Source of the DNA: Flavobacteriaceae bacterium
GTDB lineage: Bacteria; Bacteroidota; Bacteroidia; Flavobacteriales; Flavobacteriaceae
Assembly (NCBI GenBank): GCA_949507465.1
Contig: CATEMS010000236.1
Location: 1 to 9,864 of the forward strand
DNA: 9,864 nucleotides
Reading direction: 5' to 3'
Shown: positions 5,669-9,864 of the stretch, in pieces
Layout: the number at the start of each line of letters is the position of its first letter
Numbering within the stretch: position 1 is the first letter of the stretch
Translations under genes and position numbers: made by a program
The notes under the pieces: generated by a model
Databases searched by the model: none
The model's input: the letters and a program-made list of their open reading frames with translations, nothing else
What the model was told of the DNA's origin: nothing

Positions 5669-8605
5669 TTATTTTACAATAATACGCTGTACTTTATTCA
5701 ATGACTTTGATCCAATTTTTATGAAATAAACCCCAGAGGCAACATAAGACATATCAATTGTTTTGCTGAATCCTGTACCGTCGTATTCTAATAAATAATA
5801 CGCTAGGGTTTGCCCCAAATTATTCATCACATATACCGGTAGGTCATTGGTGTATGATGGGCTCTTGAAACTAAGATCAAAATAGTTTTGGTCTTGGCTT
5901 GAAATTACAAAATCTGCATTGTAAAATGACTCATTAACACCAAGCTCATCTGTTATATTTGCCGTGTAATCTTCTGTTTCTCCGTATGTTGTCTCTTCAC
6001 AGGCATCTACAGGAACATTTGCGTCCCAATTGGTTTTGATACGCATTCTGTGCTGCCCTAAGGTTGCATTTGTTGGTATGGTCATGGAGGCTGTCTCTGT
6101 GTAATTACCAGCTGCAGATCCTGGAGCAATAACAAAATTATTTAAGATTACCTCGTTGTTGGAAAAAGTAAAATCATCATTAAAATCTACCCATACCTTC
6201 ACATATTGATCTCCATACCCTGTGGTTAGTGTGATGTCATAAGTTCCACCTTGAGCTAAGTTAGCAATAAGGTCTGTAAAATCTCCATAGCCATCAGTTT
6301 CACATTCTGAAGAATTATTTATTTCCTCGACTGACACTAATGTTAAACCATCTCCAAGGGTACAGTTTGTCTCAGGTTGGCATAAAAAGTTGGTCACCTG
6401 TGTAGATGCATCATCGTTTGATGGGTTAGCATCACCCGAGAGATTTGTTGCTGCAACAATTACATAATCTGTAAGTTCAGATAAATCTGCAGTTGTTGTA
6501 AATGAATAGGTGTCTGTTGCCCCTTGAGCTATAGACCCTGTGTAGGTCTCATTAACAGGTGCTGCTCCATCTATAGAGTAAGACACTGGAATTGATGTTT
6601 GTGTGATAGCACCAAAATTTTCAATTTCTATGGTTACGACCTCAGCATCAGACAAGCCGCTTCCAGTTACTGGAGAAGTGATTGCCACTACCCCTGTATC
6701 TAGGCCAAGTAAAGAGGTTACATCAGTACATAATTGGTCGTTATCTGATAATTCATCTCCAGTGAGGTTGGTTCTTGCACATAGGTTATAAGTTTGCCCA
6801 TCCACGCTCATATCTACCGTCGCGTTAAACGTGTAATTGATGTTACTTGCAGGAGCAATTGGCCCTGGAACCACCTCTGTTACGGGTGTTCCACCGTCTA
6901 AGGTGAAACTTACCTCAATGTTTGACTGACTAACAGTTCCAAAATTACGTACAACAACCTCTACAGGTTCTGTGGAAGAAAGATCTCCGTCCACAGGAGT
7001 GACAAAGGCAATAATACCAGCATCTACCTCAGCATCTGGGGCTATCTTAAAACGACCTACATTGGCTGCTCTGAAATTTCCGGGAGCGCCAGCGGTATGC
7101 ACCTCATTAGTAAAATAAAAAGTTGCATCATCACTAGGATCAATATCAATTTTACTGTAATCTCCATATCGACCTCCAGAGATAGCAGCATCTCCAGGAG
7201 CTATAACTTGTTCGGTTACAGTCATCACTCCTAATGGATCTGATGCAAATCTACCCGTGTAATAAGATCCTACCTCGGTATTTCCATTTCCTTGAACACT
7301 CATCGCTGAGTATCCCATACCTATGTTTCCTTGATTATCCATCATTAAACTAGCATTCCAAGCATGTTTGCCATCTGGTGATGTATACGTACCCTCTTGA
7401 TATAAACTCCATGGGGCACCGTCTGAGGTTTGTCTGAATTCATACCATCTCACAGCAGCTCTTTTACCTCCAGTTGGATCAATATCAATCACATGGTTAA
7501 ATACCGCAGAGTTGTGTGTTGTAAATTTTCTGAATTGTGCTTGATTCATTACAATCCCTTGCAATGCATCAAGAACACTACCTCCATTTGGTTGAGCTAG
7601 ATTGCTAAAAGAACCCCCGTCAAAAATAGACGTAAATGGTGTTACAGGAATTTGTTGTGGCGCAGAGATAGAAGAGTTCCCAGGTGATGAGAAATCTACA
7701 TTTGCATTCCAAAATTTAATATGGTCTTGAGAAATACCACCGTAAGAATCATCTTGAAAAAATACGATAGGTGCATTTCCTAAAGCAGGCATGTCTGAGC
7801 TTGTGACGTTCAATGCCTGAGGAGATGCAAATCCAAAAGTTGCCATCCCTGGTAATTGAAACCCTTGTATGGATACAGATCCTGCACCTGCAAGCATGGC
7901 AGATCGGTCCATAGCATAGAGTCTATTGCCGTTTGATTGATCTGTTAGATAGTAACCATCACTCCAAACAGATAGCTTGTTGTAATCATTAACAGTCCCA
8001 ATATTGTAAATATTCCAGTCTGTAGTAATTGGGTTTCCAGTCTGTGAAACTGCTATTTGAGCACCCCCACCTAAGTAGGAAATAACCCATCTATCTGCAG
8101 CGCTATCATAAGAAACTGTAAGGTCACAACATCCATTAGAAGGAAATATCGATGGATTAGGGTTGGTTGAACCAACTAATTCGTTTCCATCTTTATCAAA
8201 AATTGCAAATTTTGTATTCCAAACCACAAAAACATGTTCTGGCCCCACTGCTAATGCAGGGTCTGTTGGATTAGAACCTGTATACCCTGCGTCCCATACG
8301 GCATCTGCAGTGTTCATTTTTACACTTCCAGTTAAAAGGTGAGGATTTTTAGAAAGTAAGTCTCCCGTAGAGCCCTTACCAGCAATTACCTCTCTTTTAG
8401 GTCTTCTGGTTTTGGAGTACCTCCCATCTCTTACCTCTCCCGATGTTGGAGTAGAAATAAGTTCATCCATTTTTGAGGACAAAGAAGAAGTAACAGTGAC
8501 TAACTGAAGCTCTCCTACATAGTCTGGTTTTGTAGGTTGTGTTTGCGAATGCATTAAACTTGAGGATAACATAAACCCAAGAAGTGCTAGTAATTTAATT
8601 TTCAT
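5669..8605 (-). CDS. Secreted multidomain protein with CARDB, GEVED and T9SS type A sorting domains
   Basis: This 978-residue product has a signal peptide (Lys2, Lys4, hydrophobic 5-17, likely cleavage before Gln21). A basic linker at 66-71 (TRRPKR) precedes a region of about 400 residues (100-520) rich in Asp, Gly and aromatics, with beta-propeller-like pieces such as 'DPALAVGPEHVFVVWN' (115-130). I cannot assign this region to a catalytic family. Two tandem CARDB-type Ig-like domains follow (about 525-630 and 635-740). Next comes a GEVED domain (about 742-885) with 'VWVDFNDD' (804-811) and its 'YGETEDY' signature (874-880). The C-terminal sorting domain (about 897-978) contains 'PVYVMNNLGQ' and 'ASGVYFIKI' and ends 'RIIVK', which is typical of T9SS cargo whose tail is removed at the cell surface. 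Expected to be secreted or surface-anchored and adhesive or structural, but the real role is unknown. Single gene, convergent with the 2191 gene. Confidence 0.92.
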   Translation of the reverse strand: MKIKLLALLGFMLSSSLMHSQTQPTKPDYVGELQLVTVTSSLSSKMDELISTPTSGEVRDGRYSKTRRPKREVIAGKGSTGDLLSKNPHLLTGSVKMNTADAVWDAGYTGSNPTDPALAVGPEHVFVVWNTKFAIFDKDGNELVGSTNPNPSIFPSNGCCDLTVSYDSAADRWVISYLGGGAQIAVSQTGNPITTDWNIYNIGTVNDYNKLSVWSDGYYLTDQSNGNRLYAMDRSAMLAGAGSVSIQGFQLPGMATFGFASPQALNVTSSDMPALGNAPIVFFQDDSYGGISQDHIKFWNANVDFSSPGNSSISAPQQIPVTPFTSIFDGGSFSNLAQPNGGSVLDALQGIVMNQAQFRKFTTHNSAVFNHVIDIDPTGGKRAAVRWYEFRQTSDGAPWSLYQEGTYTSPDGKHAWNASLMMDNQGNIGMGYSAMSVQGNGNTEVGSYYTGRFASDPLGVMTVTEQVIAPGDAAISGGRYGDYSKIDIDPSDDATFYFTNEVHTAGAPGNFRAANVGRFKIAPDAEVDAGIIAFVTPVDGDLSSTEPVEVVVRNFGTVSQSNIEVSFTLDGGTPVTEVVPGPIAPASNINYTFNATVDMSVDGQTYNLCARTNLTGDELSDNDQLCTDVTSLLGLDTGVVAITSPVTGSGLSDAEVVTIEIENFGAITQTSIPVSYSIDGAAPVNETYTGSIAQGATDTYSFTTTADLSELTDYVIVAATNLSGDANPSNDDASTQVTNFLCQPETNCTLGDGLTLVSVEEINNSSECETDGYGDFTDLIANLAQGGTYDITLTTGYGDQYVKVWVDFNDDFTFSNNEVILNNFVIAPGSAAGNYTETASMTIPTNATLGQHRMRIKTNWDANVPVDACEETTYGETEDYTANITDELGVNESFYNADFVISSQDQNYFDLSFKSPSYTNDLPVYVMNNLGQTLAYYLLEYDGTGFSKTIDMSYVASGVYFIKIGSKSLNKVQRIIVK
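6386..7033 (-). repeat. Tandem duplication encoding two CARDB-type domains
   Basis: Residues 525-630 and 635-740 of the T9SS cargo share the same order of motifs: 'DAGIIAFVTPVDG' versus 'DTGVVAITSPVTG', 'VVVRNFGTVSQSNIEVSFTLDGG' shortened to its counterpart 'IEIENFGAITQTSIPVSYSIDG', and 'RTNLTGDELSDND' versus 'ATNLSGDANPSNDD'. The copies are diverged at protein level, so the duplication is old. Only the first copy has the cysteine pair Cys609/Cys626, which could form a disulfide. Confidence 0.85.
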
Positions 8606-8628
8606 ATCAGTGGTTATTATTTAAGTTG

Positions 8629-8655
8629 CTAAGATATATATAATAAGAGCTTCAA
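8629..8655 (-). promoter_or_regulatory. Possible promoter for the T9SS cargo gene
   Basis: On the minus strand TTG (8655-8653) is followed after 16 bases by TATCTTAG (8636-8629), one mismatch from TAnnTTTG. The transcript would start near 8622 and leave a leader of about 17 nt. The spacing is slightly short for the Bacteroidota consensus, so this is tentative. Confidence 0.35.
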
Positions 8656-8691
8656 AAAAAAATGTGCTAGGATAGTGAGTTTTTAATGAGA

Positions 8692-8705
8692 AAATGTGAA
8701 CATTT
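8692..8705. promoter_or_regulatory. Palindrome, possible operator between divergent genes
   Basis: AAATGT-GA-ACATTT is an inverted repeat with 6-base arms and a 2-base centre. It lies in the 230-base gap between the T9SS cargo gene and the lipoprotein gene. The octamer AAAATGTG overlaps its left arm (8691-8698) and is repeated 32 bases away (8659-8666), next to the possible cargo promoter. This arrangement suits a regulator that contacts roughly the same face of the helix, but no regulator gene is in view. Confidence 0.3.
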
Positions 8706-8756
8706 ATACTTGAAAATCTAAACTTTCATAGTATTCTGGGCAGTTACTTCTATGAG

Positions 8757-8785
8757 TTGGCTTACAACAAATTTAACTATATTGT
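8757..8785 (+). promoter_or_regulatory. Weak promoter match for the lipoprotein gene
   Basis: TTG (8757-8759) and TATATTGT (8778-8785) are separated by 18 bases, the right distance for a Bacteroidota -33/-7 pair. The -7 element differs from TAnnTTTG at its last two positions. The leader would be about 45 nt. Confidence 0.22.
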
Positions 8786-8835
8786 GAGATAAGTTAGTAG
8801 TAGTCGAAGACCTTAAACGCAAAAGAAAAAAGCTC

Positions 8836-9195
8836 ATGATTTTAAAACCTATTTATATTGCCCTTTTTGTTTTTACAATAAGTGGCTGCAATTCAATAAA
8901 AGAAAGGCCAATTCAAAATCCAAAAGGCAGCATAAAAAAAAATAAAACAACGAAACTTATACCAGAAGGATTTACCGCTGGTGTGATTCAAGAGAGCAAA
9001 AAAAAAGGAGATTGTTTATTTACAATTCTAGTGACCAGTAAAGGTGAAGAGTCCCTTCATTTTGACCCTATTAATCTAGATGAGGCCTATAAAAAAAATG
9101 GCCTAGCCGTTTTTTTTAAATACAGACCTCTAAGAATGATGAACCGTTGCCAGAGGGCAAATCCTGTTGAAATACAAGAAATATTGATTTATTAA
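8836..9195 (+). CDS. Small lipoprotein of unknown function
   Basis: The 119-residue product begins with a lipoprotein signal peptide: Lys4, a hydrophobic stretch (5-15) and the lipobox Ile15-Ser16-Gly17-Cys18, so the mature protein should be acylated on Cys18 and held in an envelope membrane. A lysine-rich linker (residues 22-41) follows. The folded part (about 45-119) has short beta-strand-like segments, a 'DPINLDEAYKKNGLAVFFKYRPL' type centre (77-99), and two cysteines, Cys60 and Cys105, that could form a disulfide in the periplasm. I recall similar small Flavobacteriaceae lipoproteins with a paired cysteine and a 'V.FKY.P' core, loosely reminiscent of the C-terminal part of NigD-like proteins and perhaps OB-fold-like, but I cannot name a function. 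The coding region contains several long A or T runs. It is divergent from the cargo gene and convergent with glyQS. Confidence 0.85.
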   Translation: MILKPIYIALFVFTISGCNSIKERPIQNPKGSIKKNKTTKLIPEGFTAGVIQESKKKGDCLFTILVTSKGEESLHFDPINLDEAYKKNGLAVFFKYRPLRMMNRCQRANPVEIQEILIY

Positions 9196-9204
9196 CTGTT
9201 TTTT

Positions 9205-9236
9205 AAACCCCCAATGACAAAATCATTGGGGGTTTT
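9205..9236. terminator. Intrinsic terminator after the lipoprotein gene
   Basis: AAACCCCCAATGA (9205-9217) and TCATTGGGGGTTT (9223-9235) form a perfect 13-bp stem with a CAAAA loop, followed by further T/A bases on the plus strand. It starts 10 bases after the lipoprotein stop and lies 20 bases beyond the glyQS stop on the other strand. It is strongest for the plus strand; on the minus strand only three T residues follow before an A-run, so it would work less well for glyQS. Confidence 0.9.
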
Positions 9237-9255
9237 ATATGCTACAAGATGCCGT

Positions 9256-9864
9256 TTATTGTAACCAATGCCTCATAGACAAGCTCTGTGCAACCACACC
9301 AGAGATTTCAGAAATGGCAATGCGCTGCTGCTCCATAGTATCTCTGTGGCGAATGGTCACTGTTTTGTCTTCAAGGGTTTGATGGTCTACAGTTATACAA
9401 AATGGAGTCCCGTTAGCATCTTGACGTCTGTAACGCTTACCAACGGCATCCTTTTCATCATAAAACACATTGTAATCCCAATGTAAATCTTCAGTAATTT
9501 GTTTTGCAAGCTCTGGCAATCCATCTCTTTTTATAAGTGGAAATACAGCAATTTTTATAGGAGCCAATATAGCCGGCAGTTTCAAGACGGTTCTTGTAGA
9601 GCCGTCTTCTAGTGTTTCTTCTTGCAAAGAATTACTAAACACAGCCAAGAACATTCTATCAAGACCAATAGATGTTTCTACCACATAAGGGGTGTAACTT
9701 TCTTTGAGCTCTGGGTCAAAAAATTGTAATTTTTTACCACTATGGGTCTCATGTGCTTTTAGATCAAAATCTGTACGAGAATGAATTCCTTCCAATTCTT
9801 TAAAACCAAACGGAAATTTAAATTCTATGTCTGTGGCAGCATTGGCATAATGAGCCAGCTTTTC
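9256..9864 (-). CDS. glyQS: Glycyl-tRNA synthetase, dimeric class II type, C-terminal part (partial)
   Basis: This is the last 202 residues of glycyl-tRNA synthetase. The frame is open to the right edge, so the N-terminal part and the true start lie outside the window; a TTG at 9793-9795 is an internal Leu codon, not a start. The enzyme charges tRNA-Gly with glycine using ATP. The visible part includes 'FPFGFKELEGIHSRTDFDL' (17-35) of the catalytic core, class II motif 3 with its Arg in 'SIGLDRMFLAV' (65-75), and the C-terminal anticodon-binding domain (about 98-195) with 'APIKIAVFPL' (101-110), 'VGKRYRRQD' (141-149), 'GTPFCITVD' (152-160) and 'VTIRHRDT' (169-176). The single-chain alpha2 form is the type used by Bacteroidota, unlike the alpha2beta2 GlyQ/GlyS of E. 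coli. It is also annotated glyS in this group. It converges with the lipoprotein gene. Confidence 0.95.
   Translation of the reverse strand, partial: EKLAHYANAATDIEFKFPFGFKELEGIHSRTDFDLKAHETHSGKKLQFFDPELKESYTPYVVETSIGLDRMFLAVFSNSLQEETLEDGSTRTVLKLPAILAPIKIAVFPLIKRDGLPELAKQITEDLHWDYNVFYDEKDAVGKRYRRQDANGTPFCITVDHQTLEDKTVTIRHRDTMEQQRIAISEISGVVAQSLSMRHWLQ

Noticed and set aside
6603..6791. Open plus-strand frame of 62 codons inside the T9SS cargo gene
   Set aside because: Antisense to the CARDB domains, short, and without any recognisable features.
8606..8835. tRNA or small RNA gene in the largest gap
   Set aside because: No cloverleaf arms, T-loop motif or terminator-like hairpin with U-tract was found; the sequence is A/T-rich and only promoter-like.
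9268..9486. Open plus-strand frame of 72 codons
   Set aside because: Antisense to the conserved anticodon-binding domain of glycyl-tRNA synthetase.
9793..9795. TTG as a start codon giving a 179-aa protein
   Set aside because: The frame continues upstream to the window edge with conserved GlyRS sequence (EKLAHYANAATDIEFKFPFG), so the TTG is an internal Leu codon.
1..9864. Mobile element, CRISPR array, prophage or defence island
   Set aside because: No transposase or integrase, no regular repeat-spacer pattern, no terminal inverted repeats or target duplications, and every gene has a housekeeping or envelope explanation.

Overview
The window comes from a low-GC member of the Bacteroidota, most likely a marine-type Flavobacteriaceae. 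The reasons are a protein with a type IX secretion (T9SS) C-terminal sorting domain, signal peptides cleaved just before Gln, start codons without Shine-Dalgarno sequences, several matches to the Bacteroidota -7 promoter element TAnnTTTG, and a dimeric-type glycyl-tRNA synthetase.

Layout, left to right: the last 46 codons of radA (+); a tas-like aldo/keto reductase (-); exodeoxyribonuclease III, xth (-); a large exported protein of 1138 aa that is probably an outer-membrane beta-barrel of unknown function (+); a 978-aa secreted T9SS cargo protein with CARDB, GEVED and sorting domains (-); a 119-aa lipoprotein of unknown function (+); and the C-terminal 202 residues of glycyl-tRNA synthetase (-), which runs off the right edge. 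Gene orientation alternates almost throughout, so only tas and xth could share a transcript. The convergent ends at 5608-5668 and 9196-9255 each hold a clear stem-loop terminator. The radA/tas convergence (142-173) does not.

No gap exceeds 300 bases. The largest (8606-8835) separates two divergent genes and contains weak promoter matches, a 14-bp palindrome and a repeated octamer, but no RNA gene.

The genes do not form an obvious pathway. Three are housekeeping (radA and xth for DNA repair, glyQS for translation), tas is a general oxidoreductase, and three encode envelope or secreted proteins. I see no mobile element, CRISPR, phage gene, toxin-antitoxin pair or defence cassette, and no convincing new multi-gene system. 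The parts least explained by known families are the 1138-aa barrel-like protein, the N-terminal 400 residues of the T9SS cargo, and the small lipoprotein, whose gene is unusually rich in 8-9 base homopolymer runs.
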